Origin: JALOLG01 sp963722415
GTDB lineage: Bacteria > Actinomycetota > Acidimicrobiia > Acidimicrobiales > Ilumatobacteraceae
Length of the DNA: 64,000 nucleotides
Reading direction: 5' to 3'
Assembly (NCBI GenBank): GCA_963722415.1
Contig: CAVRNI010000054.1
Coordinates: forward strand, 1-64,000
Within the stretch, counting starts at the first letter, position 1. Each line of letters begins with the position of its first letter. Below, in pieces: positions 37,696 to 48,031 of the stretch. The notes beneath the pieces are model-generated. The model was given only the letters and a program-made list of their open reading frames with translations. It was not told where the DNA came from and made no database searches. The translations under genes were made by a program, and so were the position numbers.

Positions 37696-39162
37696 AGGGG
37701 GATCAGCGCTGGGGTCCGCCAGCATTCGTTCGACGAGGTCGTAGGGGCGGGTGCGGTCGGAGTAGTTCTTGTGGCCGCCGATCCGGTTGGTCTTGGCCGA
37801 GGCGAGGTAGTTGCGCTCGTAGAGATCGTTGCGGGCGCCGAGCGCCGAGCCGACGAAGTCCCACGCCAGACGGAAGAGGGCGGCGCGCCGCTCGGCGTCG
37901 ATGTCGTTGGCGCCGTGCAGGAACTCGTCGATGAGCGGCCGCAGCCCGGCGTCGTCGAGCATCGCCCGGCTCGGCGTGGCGAGGAGGTTGTGGCTGCCGA
38001 TCACGGTGACGATCTCGGCGACGCGAGGGAACCAGGTCGCGAGCATCCCGCGCATCGGGTGCAACGGCCGGGCGTCGGGGAACCACACACCCTCGCCACG
38101 GTCGTAGGCGTGCTCCTCGGCGAGCAGCACCGCGTTGCGGGTGACCTCGACGTAGCCGAGCAGCTCGCCGAGCATCTCCTCGGTTCCCGGTGACGTGTCG
38201 TTGACCGCCTCGGCGAGCCGGCTCGCCAGCCCGTACGCGAACTCGAGCTTGGTGAGCGCCCGGATCGTGGTCTGCTGCATGATGTTGGCCCACCACGCGG
38301 TGGGTCCCATCACCGAGTTGTAGACGTCGAGGTCGGCGTCGATGAACACCCGCTCGCGCGGCACCTCGACGTCGTCGAAGATCACGAACGCGTCCTGCTC
38401 GTCGAAGCGCGACGACAGCGGACGGTCGAAGTGGTTGGCGCCGGGAGTCGACACCGGGTCGCGGCACAGGAACACGAGGCCCGGTGTGTCGATCGGGATC
38501 GAGAAGCTCAGCGCGTACTCCGGCGGGGCATCCGGCGCGAGCGGATGCCCGGGATAGACGGCGATCTCGTCGGAGAACGGTGCGAGCGTGGCGAGGATGC
38601 GGGCGCCGCGCACGACGATCCCGTGCTCGGTGTCGCCGGTCTTGTGCAACGGGACCGGGTTGTCGACGAGTTTGGCGTCGGTCGCCCGGTCGATCGTCGG
38701 GTGGACGATGGTGTGGGTGAGCGAGATGTCCTCGAGCGCCAGTTGGCGCTGGAAGGCGACGAGGTTGGCATGGCCCTCGACGTTCGTGCGGTCCGGCCCT
38801 TCCCACCACGCCCGTTCGCCGGCGAAACCGGCGAACGTCACGTTCATGTAGTCGGGGGTGCGGCCCATCAGCCCCATCGACGTCTCGGCGATGCGGGCCA
38901 GCCCGTCGTGGCGGCGCATCAGATCGGCCTTCGACCGCGGGATCATGTGGCTGACGTTGACCTGCTCGCCGGTCTCCGCGTCGTCCATCAGGCACTCCGA
39001 CCCGCACTCGAACTGCCGATCGAAGACCGCCGCCATCGACTTGGCGGCCTGGGCGAACGCGGGATGATCGGTGACGTCGCCGACTCGTTCGTCACCGACC
39101 CAGATGTTCGGCCGGCGGGCGGCCAACGCCTTCAGGAACTGGTCTCCGGTCCTCGCCCCCAC
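37654..39162 (-). CDS. 4-hydroxyphenylacetate 3-monooxygenase-type flavin hydroxylase (HpaB family)
   Basis: Intact, 502 residues, FADH2-using oxygenase of the HpaB/acyl-CoA dehydrogenase-like fold. Seen: ARTGDQFLKALAARRPNIWVGDERV (the standard family start), VSHMIPRSKADLMRRHDG, GLMGRTPDYMNVTFAGFAG, FDRPLSSRFDEQDAFVIFDDVEVPRERVF and GEMIGELLGYVEVTRN-like helix. GTG 39162 is chosen over the more distant TTG 39225 because AGGGAGG lies 7 bases before it and the family N-terminus starts there. It needs a flavin reductase, not seen nearby. The aromatic substrate (phenol, 4-hydroxyphenylacetate or similar) is inferred only from the family. Confidence 0.85.
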   Translation of the reverse strand: MGARTGDQFLKALAARRPNIWVGDERVGDVTDHPAFAQAAKSMAAVFDRQFECGSECLMDDAETGEQVNVSHMIPRSKADLMRRHDGLARIAETSMGLMGRTPDYMNVTFAGFAGERAWWEGPDRTNVEGHANLVAFQRQLALEDISLTHTIVHPTIDRATDAKLVDNPVPLHKTGDTEHGIVVRGARILATLAPFSDEIAVYPGHPLAPDAPPEYALSFSIPIDTPGLVFLCRDPVSTPGANHFDRPLSSRFDEQDAFVIFDDVEVPRERVFIDADLDVYNSVMGPTAWWANIMQQTTIRALTKLEFAYGLASRLAEAVNDTSPGTEEMLGELLGYVEVTRNAVLLAEEHAYDRGEGVWFPDARPLHPMRGMLATWFPRVAEIVTVIGSHNLLATPSRAMLDDAGLRPLIDEFLHGANDIDAERRAALFRLAWDFVGSALGARNDLYERNYLASAKTNRIGGHKNYSDRTRPYDLVERMLADPSADPPVCVTDIGEDRRLR

Positions 39163-39250
39163 GGGCAGCCCTCCCTGCGCATCGCTCGGTCGGTCGAGAT
39201 CGTGGCGATCATCGACTGTCGACAATGCGTAGCACGGTCGTGCAGATCGA

Positions 39251-39968
39251 TCAGGTGTCGATCGTGAACAGGCAGTACGGGCGACGGATCACGGGCATGG
39301 CCACGTTGCGGACCGGCACGCCGCCCGGTGTGGTGCCGCATTCGATGCCGCGATGCGCGTGTCCGTGGAGCGCGAGGTCGGCACCCGTGCGGTCGATCGC
39401 GTCGGCGAGCAGGTGGCTGCCGAGGAACGGATAGATCTCGCGAGGCTCGCCCTCGAGCGTGTCGGCGATCGGGGAGTAGTGCGTGAGCGCGATCCGCGTG
39501 CGGCAGTCGAGATCGGCGAGTGCGTCGGCCAACCCGTCGGCCTCCCGGCGCGAGCGTTCCACGAAGCTCTTCATCTCGCGCTCGCCGAAGTCCGAGGCGG
39601 TCGCGCCGTCGAAGCCACCCCCGAAGCCGATGGCGCCGGCGATCCCCACGCGCACATCTCCGACCTCGACGACGATGCCGGACCGGTCGAGCACCGTGAT
39701 CCCACCGGCCTCGAGGATCTCGGCTGATCTCGTCGCCCTGGTCGCTGTGCAGATCGTGATTGCCGAGCACGGCGATCGTCGGCAGCGGCACGTGGCAGAG
39801 CTCGTCGACCACCATGCGGATCTCGTCGACCGATCCGCAACGGGTGAGATCCCCCGCCAGCAGCAGGAGGTCGGCCTGCATCGCCGCGGTGGCGAGCGAG
39901 GTCCCGATGACACCGCGCACATCGGCGCCGACGTGGATGTCGCCGACGGCGGCGACGGTGACGCTCAC
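39251..39968 (-). CDS. Calcineurin-like metallophosphoesterase, frameshifted
   Basis: 238 residues. Dimetal phosphoesterase motifs in order: VAAVGDIHVG (DxH), LLLAGDLTRCG (GD), VLGNHDLHS (GNHD), ALTHYSPIAD (H) and LALHGHAHRG (GHxH). One extra base near 39722 separates GNHD from the rest. The GTG start overlaps the stop of the upstream nucleotidyltransferase gene by 4 bases, so the two proteins are made together and may act on the same pathway. Possible substrates are cyclic nucleotides, phosphoproteins or nucleic acids; undecided. Confidence 0.85.
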
Positions 39969-40661
39969 CCCGGGGCCGAGGTCGCGCCGGAGTCGTGCCC
40001 GGAGTCGTGCACGGAGAGACCCGACCCGGCCGGGCCGGTGATCTGTTCGTAGAGCGCGTGCACCATGCCGTCGGGCACGACGAGGTCGCACGACTGGGCG
40101 TAGAGCAGCAGGCTCAGCACCCGGCGCGAGCCCTGGCGGGCCCTGAGCAAGCAGATAGTCCCAGTCGATCTCGTCGGGGCCGGCGTTGGCGAGGATCGCG
40201 AGCGCGTCGTACCAGTGGCGTGGGGTGTCCTCGTCGTGCATCATCGCCTTGATCACCACGAGGTCCTCGCGGGGCACGACCGGCACCTCCACGTCGCGGA
40301 ACGTGTGACGGCACACGCGGCGCTCCATCTCGTCGTCGAAGAACATCCCCGCCGTCTTGAAGATGATGTCGATCTGCACGTCGTCGTGGAACGCCTTGAA
40401 GATCCACTTCGGGTTGGTCTCTTCGGTCGTCATGCCACCGTCGGCGAGGGCGGACAGGATCTCCGGGGCGTGGTTGGGCCGGCAGAACACGTCGATGTCG
40501 TTCGTCCAGCGCGGGCGCCCGTACGCGGCCGACGCCACACCGCCGATGAGCGCCCATGGCAGTCCGGAACCATCGAGGTGCACGGTCGCCACGCGGAGCG
40601 CGTCGTCGAAGCGTCGCTCGGCGTCGAGCGCTGTCCCAGCGTCCGCGGTGAAGCCGCTCAT
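39965..40661 (-). CDS. Nucleotidyltransferase-fold protein, frameshifted
   Basis: 231 residues. Minimal nucleotidyltransferase signature: ALIGGVASAAYGRPRWTNDIDVFC, i.e. GG...R.T.DIDV, with a second acidic position in DDVQIDIIFK. Then VPREDLVVIKAMMHDEDTPRHWYDALAIL, a helical segment like that of AbiEii/MNT or UPF0157-like proteins. One extra base near 40146 breaks the frame before the C-terminal helix bundle. It overlaps the metallophosphoesterase gene. The pairing with a phosphoesterase could mean adding and removing a nucleotide on a common target, but there is no toxin-antitoxin partner of the usual type, so this stays open. Confidence 0.7.
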
Positions 40662-40697
40662 CTGATTCGGGTACCCCCGAAACCACGCCCGCAAACG

Positions 40698-40755
40698 CGA
40701 CCTGTCTGCGTCAGATGCCGCATCAGGCAATCTGAAGCAGACAGAACGGAAGGGG
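40698..40755. repeat. Dispersed palindrome family 1, copy E
   Basis: Left arm CGACCTGTCTGCGTCAGAT (40698-40716), right arm ATCTGAAGCAGACAGAACGG (40730-40749). It lies between two minus-strand genes (start 40661, stop 40757). Confidence 0.85.
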
Positions 40756-40756
40756 G

Positions 40757-41763
40757 TCAGCCGTTCGGCGGGAGGCGTTCGGCGCGGGGGATCGGGAAGT
40801 AGCGGTGATGGTGGGCGCCGGTGAGCTCGTAGATCGCCGTGCCCGTGCGTCCGTCGTCGGTGTGCACGGTCACCTCGTTGAGGCCGCCGCCGAGGTCGCC
40901 GTACCGTTGGGCCCACCGTCCGTGAGCTTCGAGCCCCAGCGTCTGCTCGATTCTCCAGCACGAGCTCCACGCGTCCCGCGATGCCCGCGACGTCGACGCC
41001 GTCGCGGCCGTAGCTGACCTCGGCACCGGCGCCGTCGATCCAATGCAGATCGTGCTTGCACGTCGACGACGGCGATCGGCTCGGATCCATCGGCCGGCGC
41101 GAAGCAGCCGTCGGTGTAGACGCGCGCCCCGTTCGCGTACTCCCAGTGCCAGAGCGCGGCCATCCCGTCGGGGAGCTGTACCGCCAGCCACATCCACATC
41201 GGGACGCGGGCATGGTTGCGGATGCCCCACGAGTGGTCGCGCTGGCCCCACCAGTCGTCGACCTCGTACGTCGTGCCGTCGTGGGTGAACGTGCCGGTGA
41301 ACGTCCCCGACTGCACCATGTGGCTCTGGTCCCAGATCAGCTCGTGACCGGCGCGCATCGTGCCGCGCCGCAACCCGTAGGCGGCGGTGCGGGCGTGGAA
41401 CGTGAGGTCGAGGGCGACCGGCGCCCCGGCGACGTCGTCGACGTGGAGGTGAACCGTCCGGAACGGCTCGGCGATGTCGATGCGGACCGGGCCGACGGCC
41501 ATCGTGTGCGGATCGCCGTCGTACGGGCGGACGTGGTGGGCGATCGTCGGCGTCGCGCCGATCCGGCCGAGCTGCAGGCTGTCCATCTCCTGGCGCGCCG
41601 GGAAGTGGGCGAGCGTCAGGATGACGACGTCGCCGAGACCGTCGCGGGGATGGAGGATGAAGAACAGGCTTTCGCGCCAGTGCTCGTGGTGCGTCGCCAC
41701 GTTGGGCAACGGCTCGGGGATCTGGTGGACGAACAGCTCGTCCATCGCGGTGAGCCGGATCAT
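40757..41763 (-). CDS. Conserved hypothetical protein (CrtC/DUF7064-like beta-barrel), frameshifted
   Basis: About 335 residues. N-terminal MIRLTAMDELFVHQIPEPLP, GLGDVVILTLAHFPARQEMDSL, then DWWGQRDHSWGIRNHARVPMW, a motif seen in hydroxyneurosporene-synthase-like and tyrosinase-unrelated DUF7064 proteins. The C-terminus reads EVTVHTDDGRTGTAIYELTG. The fold is probably two lipocalin-like beta barrels that bind a lipid or terpenoid. No enzyme activity is assigned. Two or more indels lie near 41070 and 40955. ATG 41763 overlaps the stop of the PLP gene (ATGA), an operon. No signal peptide is seen. Confidence 0.6.
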
Positions 41764-42864
41764 GATGCGAGCGCCTGGTCGAGATCGGCCGCGAGGTCGT
41801 CGACGTCCTCGATGCCGACGGCGAGTCGCAGGAGGGTCGGAGGCAGGTGCGTCTGGCCGGCGAGCTTGGCTCGTCGTTCGATCGTCGATTCGACGCCGCC
41901 GAGACTGGTGGCGTGGCGGATCAGCCCGAGCGCGGCGCAGACCTTGTCCGCGTCGTCGGCGGATCCGTCGATCTCGAAGGAGATCACGGCGCCGAAACCG
42001 CTCGCGCCGCCGGTGACCGGATCGGCCATCGTCGGGTAGCGGACCGTGCGGACGCGAGGGTGTGCGCGGAGGTGCTCGACGAGCCGGCGGGCGTTGTCCT
42101 GGGCCCGCTCGAATCGCAGCGGGAGCGTGCGCAGCCCCCGCAACGCGAGAAACATCTCGAGCGCGCCGGGCGTGGCGCCGTGCAACTTGCGGTGCTGCCG
42201 GAGGTCCGCGTGGAGTGCGGCGTCGTCGACGATCGCCACGCCCGCGAGCAGGTCGGCGTGCCCACCGATGTACTTCGTGGCGCTGTGCACGACGACGTCG
42301 GCGCCGAGCCGCAGCGGTTGTTGGAGCACCGGCGTCGCGAACGTGTTGTCGACGGCGACGAACGCACCCGCGTGCTTGGCCGCAGGGATGACCGCCGCCA
42401 GATCGGTGACTTCGAGGAGCGGGTTGGACGGCGATTCGAGCCAGACCAGGTCGGCGTCGGTCGACGCATCGATCCAGGCGGCCGTGTCGGCCACCGGAAC
42501 CCTCGTGACGATCCAACCGAGACGCTGCTCGGCGTCGCGTAGCCACGTGCCGACGCCGGTGTAGATGTCGTCGGGGGCGACCACCCGTGAGCCCGCGTCG
42601 AAGCGCGACAGCACCGCGCTGATCGCCGCCATGCCGGAGGAGAACGCGACGGCATCGCCGCCTTCGAGCGAACCGATCGCCGCCTCGAAGGCGGTCCACG
42701 TCGCCGTGCCGTCGTCGCGGCTGTACTCGGGTCCACCGCCGGGGGTCGTCGGCGAGGTAGTTCGAGGCGAGCACGATCGGCACGTTCAGCGGGTCACCGG
42801 GGCTTCCCGAACCCCGCCCGGCACTGACCGCCCGCGTCGCCATCGCCAACTCTCGACTCACCAT
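41760..42864 (-). CDS. Cys/Met metabolism PLP-dependent enzyme (cystathionine gamma-synthase/lyase-like), frameshifted
   Basis: 367 residues. Seen: AVAFSSGMAAISAVLSRFD, APDDIYTGVGTW, LVWLESPSNPLLEVTDL, AVDNTFATPVLQQPLRLGADVVVHSATKYIGGHADLL (PLP Asp and Schiff-base Lys, split here into the DNTFATP and SATKYIGGH motifs) and FGAVISFEI, ending SLGGVESTIERRA. The SxTKYxGGHxD and SLGGVES motifs define the gamma-family. It acts in cysteine/methionine interconversion, with the exact reaction open. One indel near 42740 joins the N-terminus. ATG 42843 is an alternative start. Confidence 0.82.
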
Positions 42865-42885
42865 GCCCTGCAGTGTGGTCCGCGA

Positions 42886-43031
42886 ATCCGACAGAACGAA
42901 TTGTCGCGTCCGTGGGCTGCAGGAATTCGGACTGTCCGGATCGGACACGGCGGGAGCGGCCCGATGGTGCAGATTCGGACAGAACGAATTGTCGCGCCGA
43001 CGTCGGTGCAGTAATCGGACTGTCCGGATCG
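42886..43031. repeat. Palindrome family 2: two tandem copies of a 59-base element
   Basis: Units at 42886-42944 and 42973-43031 share ACAGAACGAATTGTCGCG at the left and TCGGACTGTCCGGATCG at the right. Within each, GGACAGAACGAATT-type and AATTCGGACTGTCC-type arms form an imperfect hairpin. They fill the 177-base gap between two minus-strand genes, downstream of the kinase-type start... and upstream of the PLP gene. Confidence 0.75.
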
Positions 43032-43041
43032 TCGGATCGGC

Positions 43042-44118
43042 TCAGCCATCGATCAGGCGCTCTGCGTCGAGGTCGAGGAGCTGGCGGCCGTGGCGGTTGA
43101 CCATCGCCATGAACATGTCGTCGCCGCGGTCGGTGCGACCGACGAGCATCGACGCGATGATCCCCATCAGCAGGCCGTCGAAGCCGTGGCGGCGGTAGCC
43201 GCGCCAGCAGTCGTCCCATTCGATGCTCCCACCGGCCGCGACGAGCGCGGCGTGGTACTCGCGCACGAGGGCTTCCTCGTTCGCCCGGCGCTCCTCGGGG
43301 TGCAGGGCGGAGCCGATGAAATAGGCGACGTCCGACATCGCCGGACCGAGACGGACCGTCTGCCAGTCGAGCACCGCCACCCGTTCGCCGCCGAACATCA
43401 GGTTGTCGAGCCGGAAGTCGCCGTGCACGACGGTCCACGGCAGCGGCCGGTGGGCGAGGTAGCGATCGAGGGTGCCGACGAACCGCTCGGCGAGGGCGGC
43501 GACGTCGGGCTCGACCCGCTCGGCGTAGCGTTCGACGAAGCCGGGGTACAGCATCTGGACGAGCTGGTTGTACCCGTTCGCCGATTCCTCGTCGGGCCGG
43601 CCCAGCCATTCGAGGTCGAGCAGCGCCGGGTCGCCCCAGCGCGGCCCGTGGAGCGCCGCCAGCTCGGGGATCACCGACGCCGCTTCGTCGACCGTGCACC
43701 CGGCGATCTGGTCGCCGGCGCGAGCGGGCGCGAGGTCCTCGAGCAGCACGACGTAGTTGCCGGTCGCCGCCTCGTACTGGGCGTGGTAGCAGACCGGGCG
43801 GCAGACCGAGAGCGTGTGCGCGAGCTCGCGGTAGAACGACGCCTCGAGCAGGTACGTGCGGGTCGCCGCGGCCGTGACGCGGTTGATCTCCTCGGCCGCG
43901 GGGACCTTGGCCACGATCGACGACGGTGCGGCAGTCTCACGATCCCACGTGAGCGTCAGGCGCAGGCTGTCGGCGACCATTCCGTTGCCGATCCGTTGTT
44001 GCTCGACCGCCACGACCCGCGCCCCGCCGCTGACCGGTGCGAGGGCAGCCGAGAGCCATGTCGCATCGACGTCGGAAGCCCCGCGTGGCACCGTCAGTTC
44101 GCTCACGTCATCACCCAT
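43042..44118 (-). CDS. Phosphotransferase of the aminoglycoside phosphotransferase/ecdysteroid-kinase-like family
   Basis: Intact, 358 residues, protein-kinase-like fold. Seen: N-lobe SLRLTLTWDRETAAPSSIVAKVP (ATP-site Lys), VVLLEDLAPARAGDQ hinge, catalytic loop TVVHGDFRLDNLMFG (HGDxxxxN) and metal-binding AVLDWQTVRLGP (DWQ). The DWQ and YNQLVQMLYPGFVERYAE pieces are typical of actinobacterial EcKL/choline-kinase-like enzymes that phosphorylate alcohols or steroids. No resistance function should be assumed. The minus-strand TAGCGT 18 bases upstream is a weak promoter candidate. Confidence 0.8.
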   Translation of the reverse strand: MGDDVSELTVPRGASDVDATWLSAALAPVSGGARVVAVEQQRIGNGMVADSLRLTLTWDRETAAPSSIVAKVPAAEEINRVTAAATRTYLLEASFYRELAHTLSVCRPVCYHAQYEAATGNYVVLLEDLAPARAGDQIAGCTVDEAASVIPELAALHGPRWGDPALLDLEWLGRPDEESANGYNQLVQMLYPGFVERYAERVEPDVAALAERFVGTLDRYLAHRPLPWTVVHGDFRLDNLMFGGERVAVLDWQTVRLGPAMSDVAYFIGSALHPEERRANEEALVREYHAALVAAGGSIEWDDCWRGYRRHGFDGLLMGIIASMLVGRTDRGDDMFMAMVNRHGRQLLDLDAERLIDG

Positions 44119-44155
44119 CGTCCCAGTCAGGGGGCGACGCTAGCCCCCGTGGTCG

Positions 44156-46525
44156 TTGCCCGATCGGGCAGGCAGGGGCACCCGTTTCTCGCTGGTCGGC
44201 CGCGTCCGGGCCGCGTACGCTCGCGGTACGTCACCATCTGTCCACCGCCGATCGACGCGGGCCCGATTGGCCGTGCTCGGGAGCGCCCTCGTCGCGCTCG
44301 TCGTCGCCGCCGTCACCGAGCACTGCCCTTCCGGGCGGTGGCACGGCGCAGGCGCAGGCCAACGAGCCGGCCGAGGAGATCTCGCGACTGCCGGGCGGCG
44401 GCGGACCGCTGGACGGGCTTCAACACCGACGCCTCGATCTCGGCCGACGGCAGGTTCGTCGTGTTCAACGCCAGCGTCCGGCGAGTGCGTCCGGACTTCG
44501 TGACGATCCGCGACCGGATCGGCGACACGACGGCGGTCGTTCCGTACCCCACCTCTCCGCCGTCCATCCCCGACAGCCAGAACGCCACGATCAGCGACGA
44601 CGGCTGTGTGATCGCGTTCTCGGCCAACGTGATCAACGGGGAGTTCGGTGGCTATCAGTGGGTCGTGCACGACCGCTGCAACGGCGTCTCGATGGTCGCC
44701 TCGTTCCAGTACTCGCCCACACCGTTCCCGCGTCCCGCCGTGTCGGCCGACGGATCGGTGATCGCCTGGTCGGACGGGTTCAACATCTACGTGTTCCAGC
44801 GCACTGGCAACACCTACGCAGTGGTTGCAACGGTGTTGCCGCCACCGGGGTCGGTTGCGTTCGCGGCCGGTGGAACGGTCGCAATCTCCGACGACGGGAA
44901 CGTCATCGCCTATCACGTCGGGGGTCGGTGGCCGGTACAACCCGACGCCGTCGGTGGTGAGGGTGTGGGATCGTCGCAATCCCGCACGCGGTGCAGGTGA
45001 TCTCACGCACGGCCGCCGGTGGCTCCAGCGCCGGGAACTCGTACGGCCCGTCGATCTCCGGCGACGGCAACCTCGTCGCGTTCTACTCGTTCGCCACCGA
45101 TCTGGCGGTCGGGCCGCAGCCGGCGAACCAGTACTTCGTGGCGGTGTTCGACCGGTCGACATCGACGATGCGTTTGGTCGCCAACGATGCCAGTGAGGCC
45201 GACATCAGCCGCGACGGTCGTCACATCGCGTACAACCTCGACGTCGGTGAGATCGGTGACGTGTACGCGGCCACGTCCACATCGGCGCAACCGTTCGCCA
45301 CGATCGCGACCGATCTCGTCTCGTACTCGACGGCGGGACCACCGAGCACAACGTTCGGGTCGGCGTCGGGCCCGGTGATCTCCGACCACGGCCGGTGGGT
45401 CGCGTTCCACTCGTACGCCGGCGATCTGCTCAGCGACGAGCCCGCGTTCTTCGACGGATGGCACGTCTATGCGCGGCAGCGCCGGCCCGTCCTTGCGGTC
45501 AGCCCGATCGACTTCGGGACCGTGCAGGTCGGGAACACGTTCGATCTCAGCTCGACCGTCAGCAACCAGGGTCTGAGCGGGTTCGTCATCACGTCGATCG
45601 CCGCCAGCGGCGGCTTCTCGGTGGTGGGGGAGAACTGTCCGGACGTGTTGCACCGCCGGTCAGTCGTGCACGGTGACCGTGCGCTTCAGCCCCGCCGCGC
45701 CGGTGGTCAGCAATGGCGAGCTGACAGTGCGCGACGACACCTATCCGCCCGTGCCGCTCGCCTACTCGGGTGCACTCACGTGGCACCGGGTCCGCGGTCG
45801 CGGTGACGACGACGCTCCCGCCTCCCGTCGTCACCACCACCACGACCACCACGCCATCGATCCCGACGCCGTTCGCGCTGGCGATCGACCCAGCTGCGCT
45901 CGCGTTCCCAGGCCAGACGGTCGGGGTTTCCGCGGCGACCCAGATGGCGCGCGTGCGCAACGCGGGCACGGGCTCCAACACGGTGAGCGCGGTGTCACTC
46001 GGCGGAACCAACGCGGCGGACTTCGCCATCGTCTCGACCAACTGCGGCGGTGCGGTGCTCGCACCCGGCGCGACCTGTGACGTGGAGCTGGGATTCACCC
46101 CGACCGACGCCGGCGTCCGGGTCGCGCAGCTCACCGCCACCGGCCAGGGCAGCTCGTCGGCGTCGGCGACGTTGACCGGCGACGCGCTCTACGCGCCCAC
46201 ATTGGAGGCGTTCCCACCCGTCGCCGCCCCGGGTCAGGTGACCACGTTGATCGGCGACGGGTTCCCGCCCTCGGCCGCGATCCAGCTGGTGTGGGACGCG
46301 GATTCGCAGGTGTTCCCGGTCACCAGCGACGCGGCGGGATCGTTCAAGCTCCCCGTGCTGATCCTGCATCACACGCTGCTCGGGCCACGCGTCGTGTCAG
46401 CAGTTGCCCAACCCGGTGTCTTCGAGCAGGTCGACACCGATCTGCTCATCGTCCCCGGCACCGTCCGTCCGCAGGCGAGCGTCGGTCTCGTGCAACTCGT
46501 CACCAACCACGTCTCGCGCGGGTAG
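44156..46525 (+). CDS. Secreted PD40-type beta-propeller protein with an ASH/choice-of-anchor-like domain, frameshifted
   Basis: About 785 codons. A basic start and hydrophobic stretch RARLAVLGSALVALVVAAV suggest a signal peptide, followed by ALPGGGTAQAQA. Then repeated SADGRFVVFNAS, ISDDGCVIAFSANV, VSADGSVIAWSDG, ISGDGNLVAFYSFATDL blades of a WD40/PD40-like propeller. From about residue 440 come two abnormal-spindle-type immunoglobulin domains (AVSPIDFGTVQVGNTFDLSSTV and PAALAFPGQTVGVSAATQMARV) split by a Thr/Pro linker (TTTTTTTPSIPTP). Many +1 errors. The start is uncertain (TTG 44156 is the first in frame). It is probably exported; no catalytic motif. It converges with the eCIS membrane protein. 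Confidence 0.6.
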
Positions 46526-46564
46526 GACGGCCGGAGGACCAACACCACCCGGACGGCCGTACCG
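46526..46564. terminator. Possible bidirectional terminator
   Basis: The 39-base gap between two convergent stops holds ACGGCCG and CGGCCGT 17 bases apart, a short GC-rich hairpin. Weak, without a T tract. Confidence 0.3.
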
Positions 46565-47915
46565 CTACGGCTGGACCTCCCGTTGGAACCCGGCGAACGA
46601 GGCGCTTGCGCCGCATTGGCCGGTACCCGGCCCGGGCACGGTGCAGATCACCTCGAGGTCGACGGTCGCGCCGCCCGCGAACTGGTACGGCGAGACGAAG
46701 TGGAAGTCGAGGTCGCGGTAGTTGGCCAGCTGGGTCTCGAACAACGTCGTCCCCGATCGCTTGATGCGCAGGTCGCCGGTGGCACCCGTCGGGTTCTGCA
46801 GCACGATGTCGGTGATCGACAGCACCTGACCATCCGGCACCGTGAAGGAGTTGATCCCCGTCGCCGTGGGATCGACGGTCGAGCGCGAGACGGAAGTCGA
46901 TCGGCTGCCCGAGCGGTGACAGGTCGGTCGAACCGCCGCCGACGGTCGTGGCCGTCACGATCGACGTCGTGGTCGGGCCGCTGTCGGGCGCGGCCGTGGT
47001 GGTCGTGACCTCGCCCGCGGTGGGTGGCGTCGTCGGCTCGCCGCCGCCGGGCTCCTCGCCGCCGGGCTCCTCTCCTGCGCCGGCTTCGGGGATCCCGGCC
47101 GCATCGAGGCGCTCGTCGATCGCTTCCACCTCGTCGGCGACCTCCTCCTCGGCGGTGTCGCGGGCGGTCGATTCGATCGACGGTTCGAGCAGCGTCTTCC
47201 AGAGGATGAACAGCAGGAGCAGGAGGAGGAGCGCGGCGAGGACGGCCTTCCAGAACCAACGCGGCAGGAGGGGCTGCTGGACCAGCGCGCCGTCGGCCGT
47301 GGCCGGTTCGTGACCGTCCTCGGCCGCCACGATCTGGAACGGCAGCCGCTTCGGCTGACCGCGCCAGAATCGCTTCTTCGGAATCACCTTGACCGTCGCG
47401 AACGCGGCCGTGCCCGGCTCGACGGCCAGCACCGAGGGCACGATCAGGAAGCGCAACTGGTCCTCGGGGTCGATCGCCACGAACGCCGGGCGGATCTGCG
47501 TGTTGCCGTGGTTGTCGATGGCCAGCTCGTGACGGCCCTGGCGGCTTCCCGACGACACCGTCGGGAGGAGCTCGAGGCGTCGGTCGTCGAACGCGGCGAC
47601 GTCGAGCACGCCTTCTTCCACCACTGAGCCGGTCGGGTCCTCCCTCGACACGACGCGGATCGCGAACGGCGTCGGCCCCTGCCGCGTCGTCGGCGCCCGC
47701 GGCGCATCGATCGACACGACAACGGTCTCCTCGGCCGCCGGGAAGAGCGAGATCTCCGCTGGCGCGACGGTGATCCACTCGGCTGCGAAGCCGATCGGTT
47801 CGAAGGTGAACTGGTCGACGACGCTGCCCGTGTTGCGCACTCGGAGCTGGGTCTCCGTGTGCTCGCCGGGGATCACGTTCAGTCGCGACTGTTCGAACGA
47901 TGCTGACGCTCCCAT
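46565..47915 (-). CDS. eCIS-linked single-pass membrane protein (COG1470-like beta domains), frameshifted
   Basis: 449 residues. Residues 1-200 hold two immunoglobulin-like beta domains of the COG1470/NEW3 type (LNVIPGEHTETQLRVRNTGS, AEWITVAPAEISLFPA, ELAIDNHGNTQIRPAFVAID, ALVQQPLLPRWF). One membrane helix follows at about 218-242 (AVLAALLLLLLLFILW), then an acidic and Pro/Thr-rich linker and a C-terminal beta domain (SITDIVLQNPTGATGDLRIK). With no signal peptide, the N-part should be cytoplasmic and the C-part outside. One extra base near 46885. TACCGT ends 8 bases before ATG 47915. It is divergent from the LuxR regulator of the injection system and is a candidate membrane anchor for it. Confidence 0.65.
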
Positions 47916-47923
47916 GCGGGCAG

Positions 47924-47929
47924 ACGGTA
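47924..47929 (-). promoter_or_regulatory. -10 box (TACCGT) for the eCIS membrane protein
   Basis: Minus-strand TACCGT ending 8 bases before ATG 47915. It lies at one edge of the 116-base divergent control region shared with the LuxR-type regulator. Confidence 0.45.
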
Positions 47930-47980
47930 ATCGCTCGGTGATTGCCCTTTTGTCGAGATGTGGGGCGGAATCGGTTGCCC

Positions 47981-48008
47981 GTTGAGGCGTTGTTGAGTGC
48001 GCGTTGAG
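47981..48008 (+). promoter_or_regulatory. Three GTTGAG direct repeats at an exact 11-base period
   Basis: GTTGAG occurs at 47981, 47992 and 48003, one per helical turn on the same face of DNA, 23-50 bases before the regulator start. This is the pattern of a cooperative protein-binding site and is likely the control element of the eCIS regulator and the divergent membrane protein gene. Confidence 0.5.
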
Positions 48009-48031
48009 GCCGTTCGTGCATTCTGCGTGAC

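Noticed and set aside
43042..44118. Aminoglycoside resistance kinase
   Set aside because: The catalytic motifs fit the broad phosphotransferase fold, but the surrounding sequence resembles EcKL/choline-kinase-like enzymes and there is no resistance context.
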